This document shows, piece after piece, positions 8,782 through 16,696 of a DNA stretch of 40,157 nt (the stretch's first letter is position 1; the number at the start of each line of letters is the position of its first letter). The position numbers were made by a program, and so were the translations under genes. This DNA is from Pseudomonas putida (lineage in GTDB: Bacteria > Pseudomonadota > Gammaproteobacteria > Pseudomonadales > Pseudomonadaceae), in assembly GCF_028682175.1 (NCBI RefSeq), contig NZ_JANHKS010000049.1, positions 1-40,157 of the forward strand, given 5' to 3'. Below the pieces are notes generated by a model. It had not been told where the DNA came from, ran no database searches, and saw only the letters and a program-made list of their open reading frames with translations.

Positions 8782-9489
8782 ATGACCGAGCTGGCGCGGC
8801 TTAAGTTTTATGCCACTCAACCCCACTCCTGCAGCTACCTGCCCGAAGAACAAGCCACCACGCTGTTCCTCGATCCCAGCCAGCCGATGGACGTGCAGGT
8901 CTACGCCGACCTTTCAGACATGGGGTTTCGTCGCAGTGGCGACCATCTTTACCGTCCGCATTGCCAGAATTGCAGTGCGTGCGTGCCTGCTCGTATTCCG
9001 GTAGGACTCTTCACGCCCGATCGTCAGCAAAAGCGTATCTTCAAGAAAAACGCCGACATCGAGGTCACCAGCACCAAGCCGCACTTCAGCGAAGAATATT
9101 TCGACCTCTATCAGCGCTACATCGAGCAGCGCCATGCCGACGGCGACATGTTCCCGCCCAGTCGCGATCAGTTTTCGACCTTTCTGGTGCGTGACCTGCC
9201 TTTTTCGCGCTTTTACGAGTTTCGCGCAGAGGGCCGCCTGCTGGCTGTCGCGGTGACCGACCTGCTGCCCAACGGGCTGTCGGCTGTCTATACGTTCTAC
9301 GAACCTTCGGAAGAACGTCGCAGCCTGGGGCGCTATGCGATTCTGTGGCAGATCGCCGAGGCCGCCCGTATGCAACTGCACGCGGTGTACCTGGGTTACT
9401 GGATCAAGAACTGCAAAAAGATGAACTACAAGACGCAATATCGCCCCATAGAGCTGCTCACCAATCAAAGATGGGTCACTCTTTACTGA
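8782..9489 (+). CDS. bpt: Aspartate/glutamate leucyltransferase (arginyltransferase family)
   Basis: Bpt transfers Leu from Leu-tRNA to N-terminal Asp or Glu, turning acidic N termini into leucine N-degrons. It belongs to the ATE1-like family, so older annotations call it arginyltransferase (ate). It has 235 residues when started at ATG 8782, which follows CGAGGG at 8770-8775; the in-frame TTG at 8776 is too close to that site. The N-terminal part has the Cys-rich HCQNCSACVPAR stretch (near 60-71), then the GNAT-like transferase core with YLGYWIKNCKKMNYK near 205-219. It is probably cotranscribed with aat. The choice of Bpt over eukaryote-like ATE rests on bacterial family knowledge. Confidence 0.93.
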   Translation: MTELARLKFYATQPHSCSYLPEEQATTLFLDPSQPMDVQVYADLSDMGFRRSGDHLYRPHCQNCSACVPARIPVGLFTPDRQQKRIFKKNADIEVTSTKPHFSEEYFDLYQRYIEQRHADGDMFPPSRDQFSTFLVRDLPFSRFYEFRAEGRLLAVAVTDLLPNGLSAVYTFYEPSEERRSLGRYAILWQIAEAARMQLHAVYLGYWIKNCKKMNYKTQYRPIELLTNQRWVTLY

Positions 9490-9494
9490 ATCCC

Positions 9495-9524
9495 TTGGCT
9501 TGAAGCGCACTTTTCGGGCACAAT
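9495..9524 (+). promoter_or_regulatory. Candidate infA promoter
   Basis: TTGGCT (9495-9500), an 18-nt spacer and CACAAT (9519-9524) lie between bpt and infA. The match to the sigma70 consensus is only partial. infA usually has its own strong promoter, which supports something here. Confidence 0.3.
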
Positions 9525-9590
9525 GCAGCCCGCTTTTGCCTGGCTGCCGTTTGCACCGGGCCATTCATTGGATACCGAGGGCTTTACTGC

Positions 9591-9809
9591 ATGTCGAAAG
9601 AAGACAGCTTCGAAATGGAAGGCACTGTCGTCGACACCCTGCCCAACACCATGTTCCGTGTGGAGTTGGAAAATGGGCACGTCGTTACCGCGCACATCTC
9701 CGGCAAGATGCGCAAGAACTACATTCGTATTCTGACCGGCGACAAGGTCCGCGTTGAACTGACGCCGTACGACCTGAGCAAAGGGCGCATCACCTACCGC
9801 GCCCGTTAA
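9591..9809 (+). CDS. infA: Translation initiation factor IF-1
   Basis: Essential 72-residue OB-fold protein that binds the 30S A site and helps IF-2 and IF-3 select the initiator tRNA. The sequence is canonical from [13 protein letters not shown] to the C-terminal GRITYRAR. The ATG at 9591 follows a CGAGGG ribosome site at 9576-9581. The gene stands alone between bpt and a strong terminator, so it is likely monocistronic or at the end of the aat-bpt unit. Confidence 0.98.
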
Positions 9810-9820
9810 CAGGTCCTGAC

Positions 9821-9851
9821 AAAAACGCCCGGCTTATGACCGGGCGTTTTT
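9821..9851 (+). terminator. Rho-independent terminator after infA
   Basis: Perfect 12-bp arms (9821-9832 and 9840-9851) with core ACGCCCGG/CCGGGCGT, a 7-nt loop and five Ts at the end of the stem. It starts 12 nt after the infA stop codon. Confidence 0.92.
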
Positions 9852-9882
9852 GTTTGTGCGTGATTGACTGAACTGCCGCTTA

Positions 9883-9975
9883 CCTGTGGGAGCGAGCTTG
9901 CTCGCGAATGCGGACGACCCGACAACGATGTTGCGTCTGACCTGACGCTTTCGTGAGCAAGCTCACTCCCACAGG
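9883..9975. repeat. REP pair (BIME-like), GAGCAAGCTCACTCCCACAGG family
   Basis: Two inverted copies of the common fluorescent-pseudomonad REP, CCTGTGGGAGCGAGCTTGCT (from 9883) and GAGCAAGCTCACTCCCACAG (ending about 9974), are separated by about 35 nt. They lie between the convergent infA and clpA genes, between their two terminators. The same family, with a T variant, occurs at 22631-22723. Confidence 0.85.
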
Positions 9976-10004
9976 TTCCGAGTAGATTCGCAAGATTCAC
10001 AGAC

Positions 10005-10036
10005 AGCAGAAAGGCGCCAACCGGCGCCTTTTTGCT
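10005..10036 (-). terminator. Terminator after clpA
   Basis: The stem AAGGCGCC (10011-10018) pairs with GGCGCCTT (10023-10030) around an AACC loop, and the flanking CAGCA/TGCTG extends it. Read leftward from clpA, the stem ends in TTTCTG, a short U tract; read rightward it ends in five Ts. It could therefore work in both directions, closing clpA and backing up the infA terminator. Confidence 0.7.
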
Positions 10037-10052
10037 GTGTTGCATCGAAACG

Positions 10053-12320
10053 TCAGGCCATTTCCACCGTGGTTTCGTACTCGAACGTGATCTCGCCGTC
10101 CTTGTAGTCGATGTGTACCACACCGCCATGCTCGGACAACTCGCCGAAGAGGATTTCCTCGGCCAGCGGACGCTTGATCTTGTCCTGGATCAGACGCGCC
10201 ATCGGACGTGCACCCATCGCGGCGTCGTAACCACCTTCGGCCAGGTAGCTGCGTGCGGCATCAGTCACCTCAAGCAGCACGCGCTTGTCTTCCAGTTGCG
10301 CCTGAAGCTCGGTAAGGAACTTGTCCACCACGCTCTTGATGACCTCATGGCTGAGGCGACCAAACTGAATGATGGTGTCCAGGCGGTTGCGGAATTCCGG
10401 CGTGAAGCTCTTCTTGATGACTTCCATCGCATCGGACGAGTGGTCCTGATGGGTGAAGCCGATCGAAGCACGCGCCGCAGTTTCGGCACCGGCGTTGGTG
10501 GTCATGATCACGATCACGTTGCGGAAGTCCGCTTTGCGACCGTTGTTGTCGGTCAAGGTCCCGTGGTCCATGACCTGCAGCAGCAGGTTGAAGACTTCCG
10601 GGTGGGCCTTTTCGATCTCATCGAGCAACAGCACGCAGTGCGGCTGCTTGGTGATGGCTTCGGTCAACAGACCGCCCTGATCAAACCCGACATAACCTGG
10701 AGGCGCACCGATCAGACGCGAAACGGTGTGACGCTCCATGTACTCGGACATGTCGAAACGCACAAGCTCGATACCCAAAGCCTTGGCCAACTGACGCGCC
10801 GCTTCGGTCTTGCCGACACCGGTCGGGCCTGCGAACAGGAACGAACCGACAGGCTTGTCAGGAGATTTCAGGCCCGCACGGGACAGTTTGATCGCCGTGG
10901 ACAGCGAATCAATCGCCGCATCCTGGCCGAAAACGGTCAGCTTCAGGTCACGCTCGAGGTTACGCAGCAGTTCCTTGTCGGAGCTGTTGACGTGTTTAGG
11001 CGGAATTCGCGCGATTTTCGCGACGATGTCTTCGACCTGAGGCACGTCGATGCGCTTGACCCGCGATTCCACCGGCTGCAGACGCTGGTAGGCGCCCGCC
11101 TCGTCGATGACGTCGATGGCCTTGTCCGGCATGTGACGGTCATTGATGTAGCGCGAAGCCAGCTCGGCCGCTGCGCGCAGGGCCTCGTCGCTGTATTCGA
11201 TGTTGTGGTGCTGTTCGAAACGACCCTTCAGGCCACGCAGGATGCCGATGGTGTCTTCGACCGAAGGCTCGGACACGTCGACTTTCTGAAAGCGACGGGC
11301 CAGGGCACGGTCTTTCTCGAAGATGCCGCGGAATTCCTGGAATGTGGTCGAACCGATGCAGCGGATATCACCCGAAGACAAGAGCGGCTTGAGCAGGTTG
11401 GAGGCATCCATCACCCCGCCCGACGCAGCACCGGCACCAATGATGGTGTGGATTTCGTCGATGAACAGGATGGCGTGCGGGCGTTTTTTCAGTTCGCCCA
11501 GCAGCGCCTTGAAGCGCTTCTCGAAGTCGCCACGGTATTTGGTACCGGCCAGCAGCGCGCCCAGATCCAGCGAGTAGACGACGCTGTTGGCCAGCAGATC
11601 AGGCACCTGGCTGTCGACGATGCGCTTGGCCAGGCCTTCGGCGATGGCGGTTTTACCGACGCCGGCCTCACCGACCAGCAACGGGTTGTTCTTGCGACGG
11701 CGGGCAAGAATCTGAGCGACACGCTCGACTTCCAGCTCGCGGCCGACCAGAGGATCGATGCGACCCTGACGGGCCAGTTCATTCAGGTTGCTGGCATAGG
11801 CATCCAGAGGATTGCCTGAAGAAGACTCGCCGCCCTCATCGTCCTGCATATCTTGCTCACCTTCAGAGTGTTCGCCATGCCCCGGCACCTTGGAGATACC
11901 GTGGGCGATATAGTTGACGACATCGATGCGGGCAACGCTCTGCTGTTTCAGCAGAAACACCGCCTGACTTTCCTGCTCGCTGAAAATCGCCACCAGCACG
12001 TTGGCGCCAGTGACTTCACGCTTACCGGAGCTCTGCACATGGAACACGGCACGCTGCAGCACACGCTGGAAGCCCAGGGTTGGCTGGGTCTCGCGATCTT
12101 CGTCGTGGACAGGGATCAGTGGCGTGGTGGAGTCGATGAACTCCTGAAGGTCGTGTTTGAGTTTGTCGAGGTTTGCGCCGCAGGCACGCAGAACAGTGGC
12201 GGCAGCCTCATTGTCCAATAGGGCTAGCAGCAGGTGCTCCACGGTCATGAATTCATGACGTTTGGAGCGAGCCTCCTTGAAAGCCAAATTGAGGGTGACT
12301 TCGAGCTCACGGTTTAACAT
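10053..12320 (-). CDS. clpA: ATP-dependent Clp protease ATP-binding subunit ClpA
   Basis: Hexameric AAA+ unfoldase that feeds substrates, including ClpS-delivered N-degron proteins, into ClpP. At 755 residues it is full length. It has an N domain (1-about 145), an acidic linker (about 148-170), a first AAA+ ring with Walker A GEAGVGKT at 217-224 and ILFIDEIH at 284-291, and a second ring with GPTGVGKT at 498-505 and VLLLDEIE at 563-570. The IGF loop at 620-622 is the ClpP-docking tripeptide. The ATG at 12320 follows clpS by 29 nt. Confidence 0.97.
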   Translation of the reverse strand: MLNRELEVTLNLAFKEARSKRHEFMTVEHLLLALLDNEAAATVLRACGANLDKLKHDLQEFIDSTTPLIPVHDEDRETQPTLGFQRVLQRAVFHVQSSGKREVTGANVLVAIFSEQESQAVFLLKQQSVARIDVVNYIAHGISKVPGHGEHSEGEQDMQDDEGGESSSGNPLDAYASNLNELARQGRIDPLVGRELEVERVAQILARRRKNNPLLVGEAGVGKTAIAEGLAKRIVDSQVPDLLANSVVYSLDLGALLAGTKYRGDFEKRFKALLGELKKRPHAILFIDEIHTIIGAGAASGGVMDASNLLKPLLSSGDIRCIGSTTFQEFRGIFEKDRALARRFQKVDVSEPSVEDTIGILRGLKGRFEQHHNIEYSDEALRAAAELASRYINDRHMPDKAIDVIDEAGAYQRLQPVESRVKRIDVPQVEDIVAKIARIPPKHVNSSDKELLRNLERDLKLTVFGQDAAIDSLSTAIKLSRAGLKSPDKPVGSFLFAGPTGVGKTEAARQLAKALGIELVRFDMSEYMERHTVSRLIGAPPGYVGFDQGGLLTEAITKQPHCVLLLDEIEKAHPEVFNLLLQVMDHGTLTDNNGRKADFRNVIVIMTTNAGAETAARASIGFTHQDHSSDAMEVIKKSFTPEFRNRLDTIIQFGRLSHEVIKSVVDKFLTELQAQLEDKRVLLEVTDAARSYLAEGGYDAAMGARPMARLIQDKIKRPLAEEILFGELSEHGGVVHIDYKDGEITFEYETTVEMA

Positions 12321-12349
12321 AGCTTCACCTCTTACCCAAGTGTCCGGCG

Positions 12350-12712
12350 TTAACCGTCCTTCTCGATCTCACAGAGTAGCGGATGCTGGCTTTCCCTGGC
12401 GTATTGGTTGACCTGCATGGCCTTGGTCTCGGCGATGTCGCGGGTAAACAATCCGCACACTGCCCGTCCCTCTGTATGGACGGCCAGCATGACCTTGGTC
12501 GCCAGCTCACGATTCAGGTTGAAAAACACCTCCAGTACTTCGACAACGAAATCCATCGGGGTGTAGTCATCGTTGAACAAAACCACCTTGTACATCGGTG
12601 GGACCTGCAGGGTCGGCTTGGCCTCCTGTACCGCGACACCTTCCGCGCCATCCTCGTGGGAGTGCGGATCATCCTGATTGAATGTTAGTCGAATCTCGCT
12701 GATTGCATGCAT
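12350..12712 (-). CDS. clpS: ATP-dependent Clp protease adapter ClpS
   Basis: Adapter that binds proteins with N-terminal Leu, Phe, Tyr or Trp and hands them to the ClpA N domain. It has 120 residues: a disordered acidic N-terminal extension (about 1-35) needed for delivery, then the folded core beginning YKVVLFNDDYTPMDFV (about 41-56). The NDDYTPMDFV region forms part of the N-degron pocket, with HTEGRAVCGLFTRDIAETK further on. The ATG is at 12712. It is first in the clpS-clpA operon and divergent from cspD. Confidence 0.96.
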   Translation of the reverse strand: MHAISEIRLTFNQDDPHSHEDGAEGVAVQEAKPTLQVPPMYKVVLFNDDYTPMDFVVEVLEVFFNLNRELATKVMLAVHTEGRAVCGLFTRDIAETKAMQVNQYARESQHPLLCEIEKDG

Positions 12713-12934
12713 GGTAAAGAAGGATCGCTGGGGACGAAATTAAATAGATTGGTCTTGATCATGCTCGCTATCGATTGGACCGCCACATGACCTTGACTAA
12801 CGGCTAAACGGTGTTACAAACAATAGAACCCACATTGGGTAAAAAGGGTCCGCGCAGTCAACCAAAATTTTTTAGGTCCGGCGGATGAGAGGTGATGATA
12901 CTCCCATCGGAGTCCTTTGCAGAGGGATGTGACT
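12713..12934. promoter_or_regulatory. 222-bp divergent control region, clpS/cspD
   Basis: Holds the promoters for clpS-clpA (leftward) and cspD (rightward). AT-rich patches lie near 12740-12780 and 12840-12875. A GATACT at 12897-12902 could be a cspD -10, but it has no good -35. There is no coding sequence. Confidence 0.5.
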
Positions 12935-13204
12935 ATGCTAAGCGGTAAGGTCAAGTGGTTTAACAACGCCAAGGGGTATGGCTTCATCGTTGAAGACGGC
13001 AAGTCCGAGGACCTGTTTGCGCACTACTCGGCGATCGAAATGGACGGATACAAGACCCTCAAGGCAGGTCAGCCGGTTCAATTCGAAATCATCCAGGGCC
13101 CCAAGGGGATGCACGCAGTCAAGATCAGCGGGCAACCTTCGGCCACTAAAGAGCACGCTCATCAACAAAACACGCATCACGAACACAGCAAAGATCACGC
13201 CTGA
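12935..13204 (+). CDS. cspD: Cold-shock-like protein CspD
   Basis: Cold-shock-domain protein of the CspD branch, which in E. coli is induced in stationary phase and binds single-stranded DNA to slow replication. It has 89 residues from the ATG at 12935, preceded by AGAGGGA at 12921-12927; the in-frame TTG at 12917 lies before that site. RNP1-like KGYGFI (13-18) and RNP2-like DLFAHYS are present. Residues 68-89 are a His-rich, Ala/Lys-containing tail beyond the domain. Its position beside clpS-clpA is conserved in many gammaproteobacteria. Confidence 0.93.
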   Translation: MLSGKVKWFNNAKGYGFIVEDGKSEDLFAHYSAIEMDGYKTLKAGQPVQFEIIQGPKGMHAVKISGQPSATKEHAHQQNTHHEHSKDHA

Positions 13205-13230
13205 GCCGGACCGTTCATGCGCGAGACCTG

Positions 13231-13271
13231 AAAAGGCCGGTCATCCCACCCAGGATTGACCGGTTTTTTTT
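13231..13271 (+). terminator. Rho-independent terminator after cspD
   Basis: CCGGTCA (13237-13243) pairs with TGACCGG (13257-13263), followed by eight Ts (13264-13271). A run of As precedes the stem. It ends 67 nt after the cspD stop codon. Confidence 0.88.
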
Positions 13272-13691
13272 CGCACCTGCCGGGCGACAAAGACACTAGA
13301 TTGGCCCGGCAGCCGCACTCCCCACCTGCAAGGCTCCTCCTTTAGTCGAAAATCGACCGCTGGACCACCCGCCGTTTTTTGCCCCCGCCAGCCTGCGACA
13401 GCTTGCCGCAGGGCGCGTAGTTCGCGGGTTCCAGCTTTTCAGAGGTTTTGCCCTCGCCAATTTGTCGCGCAAAGGTGCGTGCGATCAACGCACAGCCTTC
13501 ACACTACTATCGTAGTAATGGCCGGGACCGGTGATATACTTCGCGCCGGTGACCATTGGGTCATTGGGGGCCGAGCCATCTGAAACGAGACTTTCAGCCC
13601 TCGACAGGCTGGACTCTTACCGGAGTTCAACCGCTTGACGCTCGACTGATGCACCCCATATCACGCGACGAAATTCTCGACTTTCGGCTCA

Positions 13692-13719
13692 TTGATATCT
13701 GGGCGAAAGTGCCTACCCT
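13692..13719 (+). promoter_or_regulatory. Candidate idh promoter
   Basis: TTGATA (13692-13697), a 16-nt spacer and TACCCT (13714-13719) lie about 50 nt before the idh ATG. The match is moderate. The extended -10-like TGATATACT at 13532-13540 is an alternative or second start. Confidence 0.35.
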
Positions 13720-13771
13720 GCGCATCTCGAAATTTTGTGTACGCTCAGCAAAGAAGAGAGTATTCCCAAAA

Positions 13772-15997
13772 ATGTCCAACCGCTCGAAGATCATCTACAC
13801 CTTCACCGACGAAGCTCCTGCCCTCGCCACCTACTCACTCCTGCCGATCATCGAAGCATTCACCTCCTCGGCCGACATCACCGTCGAAACCCGCGACATT
13901 TCTCTGGCAGCCCGCATTCTGGCCGGTTTCCCCGAGCAACTGGGCGCCAAGAAGGTTTCCGATGACCTGGCCGAGCTGGGCGAACTGGCAACCACGCCGG
14001 AAGCCAACATCATCAAGCTGCCGAACATCAGCGCCTCGGTTCCGCAACTGAAGGCCGCGATCAAGGAGCTGCAAGCCAAGGGCTACGACGTCCCGGACTA
14101 CCCGGATGAAGTCGTTACCGAGGCCGACAAGGCCGCCCGTGCCGCTTATGACAAGGTAAAAGGCAGTGCCGTGAACCCGGTCCTGCGTGAAGGCAACTCT
14201 GATCGCCGCGCACCGCTTTCGGTCAAGAACTACGCTCGCAAGCACCCGCACAAGATGGGCGCCTGGGCAGCGGACTCCAAGTCCCACGTTGCCCACATGG
14301 ACAGCGGCGACTTCTACGGCAGCGAAAAATCCTCGCTGATCGAAGCCGCAGGCTCGGTCAAGATCGAACTGATCGCCAAAGACGGCAGCACCACCGTGCT
14401 GAAAGACAAGACGTCGGTACTGGCCGGTGAAGTGATCGATTGCGCGGTCATGAGCAAGAAAGCCCTGCGCGCTTTCGTGGCCAAAGAGATCGAAGACGCC
14501 AAGAAACTGGGCGTTCTGTTCTCCGTGCACCTGAAAGCCACCATGATGAAGGTCTCCGACCCGATCATGTTCGGCGAATTCGTTGCCGAGTATTACCAGG
14601 CCGCGCTGAGCAAGCACGCTGAAGTCCTGAAGGAAATCGGCTTCAACCTGCACAACGGCATCGGCGACCTGTACGCCCGCATCAAGGATCTGCCAGCCGA
14701 CCAGCAGGCGCAGATCGAAGCGGACGTCAAAGCTGTCTACGCGACCCGCCCTGCACTGGCGATGGTCAACTCCGACAAGGGCATCACCAACCTGCACGTG
14801 CCGAGCGACGTCATCGTCGACGCCTCGATGCCGGCGATGATCCGTGACTCGGGCAAGATGTGGAACAACGACGGCGTCCTGCAGGACACCAAGGCCGTGA
14901 TCCCGGATCGCTGCTACGCCACCATCTACCAGGCTGTCATCGAAGACTGCAAGAAGCACGGCGCCTTCGATCCGACCACCATGGGCAGCGTACCGAACGT
15001 TGGCCTGATGGCGCAGAAAGCCGAAGAGTACGGCTCGCACAACAAGACCTTCCAGATCGAAACCGACGGCGTCGTTCGCGTGACTGACGACAAAGGCCAG
15101 GTCCTGATGGAACAGAACGTCGAAGCCGGCGACATCTGGCGCATGTGCCAGACCAAGGACGCGCCGATCCAGGACTGGGTCAAGCTGGCGGTCAACCGCT
15201 CGCGCCTGAGCAATACCCCGGCCATCTTCTGGCTGGACCCGAAACGCGCCCACGACGCGGTGATGATCAAGAAGGTCGAGAAGTACCTGAAGGATCACGA
15301 CACCACCGGCCTGGACATCACCATCAAGTCGCCAGTTGACGCAATGAAGGTTTCCCTGGAGCGCATCCGCGCTGGCAAGGACACCATCTCGGTCACCGGT
15401 AACGTGCTGCGTGACTACCTGACCGACCTGTTCCCGATCATGGAACTGGGCACGAGCGCCAAGATGCTGTCGATCGTTCCGCTGATGAATGGCGGCGGTC
15501 TGTTCGAAACCGGCGCTGGCGGTTCGGCTCCGAAACACGTTCAGCAGCTCAACGAAGAGAACTTCCTGCGCTGGGACTCGCTGGGCGAATTCCTGGCACT
15601 GGCCGCTTCCCTGGAGCACCTGGGCAACGTCTACAACAACCCTAAAGCTCTGGTACTTGCCACTGCCCTGGACAAGGCCACCGGCCAGTTCCTGGACAAC
15701 AACAAGTCGCCATCGCGCAAGGTTGGCGGTATCGACAACCGTGGCAGCCACTTCTACCTGGCGACCTACTGGGCTCAGGCCCTGGCCGCCCAGACCGAAG
15801 ATAAAGAGCTGCAAGCCAAGTTCACCCAGCTGGCCAAGACCCTGACCGACAGCGAAGCGACCATCGTCGCCGAACTGAACGGCGTACAGGGCAAGCCTCT
15901 GGACATCGGCGGTTACTACTTCGCCACCCCGGAACTGGCCAGCAAAGCCATGCGTCCTAGCAAGACCCTGAACGACGCGATCGCTTCGCTGAAGTAA
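13772..15997 (+). CDS. idh: NADP-dependent isocitrate dehydrogenase, monomeric type
   Basis: Converts isocitrate to 2-oxoglutarate and CO2 with NADP. It belongs to the 80-kDa monomeric IDH-II family, unrelated in length to the dimeric Icd. It has 741 residues from the ATG at 13772, which follows AAGAAGAGAG; the frame stays open upstream to 13556 but without a ribosome site, and the conserved N terminus is MSNRSKIIYTFTDEAPALAT. Family stretches include ENFLRWDSLGEFLAL, GGIDNRGSHFYLATYW and, at the end, GGYYFATPELASKAMRPS. A strong terminator follows. It is divergently paired with icd in other pseudomonads, as I recall; here it stands alone. Confidence 0.96.
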   Translation: MSNRSKIIYTFTDEAPALATYSLLPIIEAFTSSADITVETRDISLAARILAGFPEQLGAKKVSDDLAELGELATTPEANIIKLPNISASVPQLKAAIKELQAKGYDVPDYPDEVVTEADKAARAAYDKVKGSAVNPVLREGNSDRRAPLSVKNYARKHPHKMGAWAADSKSHVAHMDSGDFYGSEKSSLIEAAGSVKIELIAKDGSTTVLKDKTSVLAGEVIDCAVMSKKALRAFVAKEIEDAKKLGVLFSVHLKATMMKVSDPIMFGEFVAEYYQAALSKHAEVLKEIGFNLHNGIGDLYARIKDLPADQQAQIEADVKAVYATRPALAMVNSDKGITNLHVPSDVIVDASMPAMIRDSGKMWNNDGVLQDTKAVIPDRCYATIYQAVIEDCKKHGAFDPTTMGSVPNVGLMAQKAEEYGSHNKTFQIETDGVVRVTDDKGQVLMEQNVEAGDIWRMCQTKDAPIQDWVKLAVNRSRLSNTPAIFWLDPKRAHDAVMIKKVEKYLKDHDTTGLDITIKSPVDAMKVSLERIRAGKDTISVTGNVLRDYLTDLFPIMELGTSAKMLSIVPLMNGGGLFETGAGGSAPKHVQQLNEENFLRWDSLGEFLALAASLEHLGNVYNNPKALVLATALDKATGQFLDNNKSPSRKVGGIDNRGSHFYLATYWAQALAAQTEDKELQAKFTQLAKTLTDSEATIVAELNGVQGKPLDIGGYYFATPELASKAMRPSKTLNDAIASLK

Positions 15998-16038
15998 GGC
16001 TTGCCGGATCGGCGGGGTTATCCCGTCGAACGCTCATG

Positions 16039-16065
16039 AAAACCCCGGCCTCGTGCCGGGGTTTT
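16039..16065 (+). terminator. Rho-independent terminator after idh
   Basis: AAAACCCCGGC (16039-16049) and GCCGGGGTTTT (16055-16065) form a perfect 11-bp stem with a 5-nt loop and a U tract, 42 nt after the idh stop codon. Confidence 0.93.
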
Positions 16066-16087
16066 CTATTTAGACGCCTTGATGCTT

Positions 16088-16157
16088 CTGTAGCAGCACG
16101 GCTTGCCGGCGGTGGCGTATTCAAGATCGCTAACGCCGGCAAGCCGGACTGCTACAG
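16088..16157. repeat. REP palindrome (CTGTAGCAGCACGGCTTGCC family), full copy
   Basis: A 70-bp imperfect palindrome runs from CTGTAGCAGCACGGCTTGCC to a mirrored GGCAAGCCGGACTGCTACAG. It lies between the idh terminator and the nudix gene, and it is the complete version of the truncated element at 13-62. Confidence 0.85.
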
Positions 16158-16185
16158 AAAAATCACGCGGACAGGAGATCTGCTC

Positions 16186-16626
16186 ATGACTTGGCAACCC
16201 CACATCACCGTCGCTACCGTCATCGAAGACAACGGCCGTTTCCTCTTCGTCGAGGAAACCAAGAATGGCAAGCGCGTGCTCAACCAGCCCGCCGGCCATC
16301 TGGAAGCCAACGAGACCCTGCGCGAAGCTGCGATTCGCGAGACGCTTGAGGAAACCGCCTGGGACGTCGAACTGACCGGCGTGGTCGGCATCTACCTGTA
16401 CACCGCCCCCAGCAACGGCGTGACCTACCAGCGCGTGTGCTTCGCGGCCAGACCCGGCAAGCATCACCCCGAGCGCGAACTGGACACCGACATCGATGGC
16501 GCCCTGTGGCTGACTCGCGAGGAACTGGCCAGCCAACCCGAACGCTGGCGCAGTCATCTGGTGCTGCAATGCCTGGACGACTACCTCGCAGGCCCGATCC
16601 ACAGCCTGGATGTGGTACGCGATTGA
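16186..16626 (+). CDS. nudJ: NudJ-like Nudix hydrolase
   Basis: Nudix phosphohydrolase resembling NudJ, which in E. coli removes phosphate from thiamine (4-amino-2-methyl-5-diphosphomethylpyrimidine) and nucleoside di- or triphosphate substrates. It has 146 residues from the ATG at 16186, preceded by CAGGAGAT. The Nudix box spans G37 to W59 (GHLEANETLREAAIRETLEE then TAW); the metal-binding R51, E52, E55 and E56 are intact, while the usual glycine near its end is Ala58. It ends 70 nt before mnmA, a neighbour arrangement conserved in gammaproteobacteria. The exact substrate is not decided by the sequence. Confidence 0.85.
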   Translation: MTWQPHITVATVIEDNGRFLFVEETKNGKRVLNQPAGHLEANETLREAAIRETLEETAWDVELTGVVGIYLYTAPSNGVTYQRVCFAARPGKHHPERELDTDIDGALWLTREELASQPERWRSHLVLQCLDDYLAGPIHSLDVVRD

Positions 16627-16654
16627 ATAGCTTTTAGCCTTGGCGCCGACTCCC

Positions 16655-16663
16655 TGCTAGAAT
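16655..16663 (+). promoter_or_regulatory. Candidate extended -10 of mnmA
   Basis: TGCTAGAAT (16655-16663) is a good extended -10 element, 33 nt before the mnmA start codon. A clear -35 is missing, which is tolerable with an extended -10. Confidence 0.4.
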
Positions 16664-16696
16664 CGCGTCCTTTTCCAGACTACCCATCGAAACCCT

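Larger units (their letters stand above)
13205..13771. other. 567-bp intergenic region between cspD and idh
   Basis: Contains the cspD terminator (13231-13271), a hairpin TGCCGGGC (13278-13285)/GCCCGGCA (13304-13311), a small palindrome ACTAC-TATC-GTAGT (13503-13516), an extended -10-like TGATATACT (13532-13540), and a possible idh promoter near 13692-13719. No open frame here looks like a gene, and I see no remnant of the dimeric icd that other pseudomonads carry at this place. Confidence 0.6.

Noticed and set aside
13556..13771. In-frame N-terminal extension of idh by 72 codons
   Set aside because: The conserved N terminus and ribosome site fit the ATG at 13772; the extension crosses promoter-like DNA.
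13835..15814. 659-codon frame antisense to idh
   Set aside because: Codon-bias shadow of idh; no start signal and no domain.
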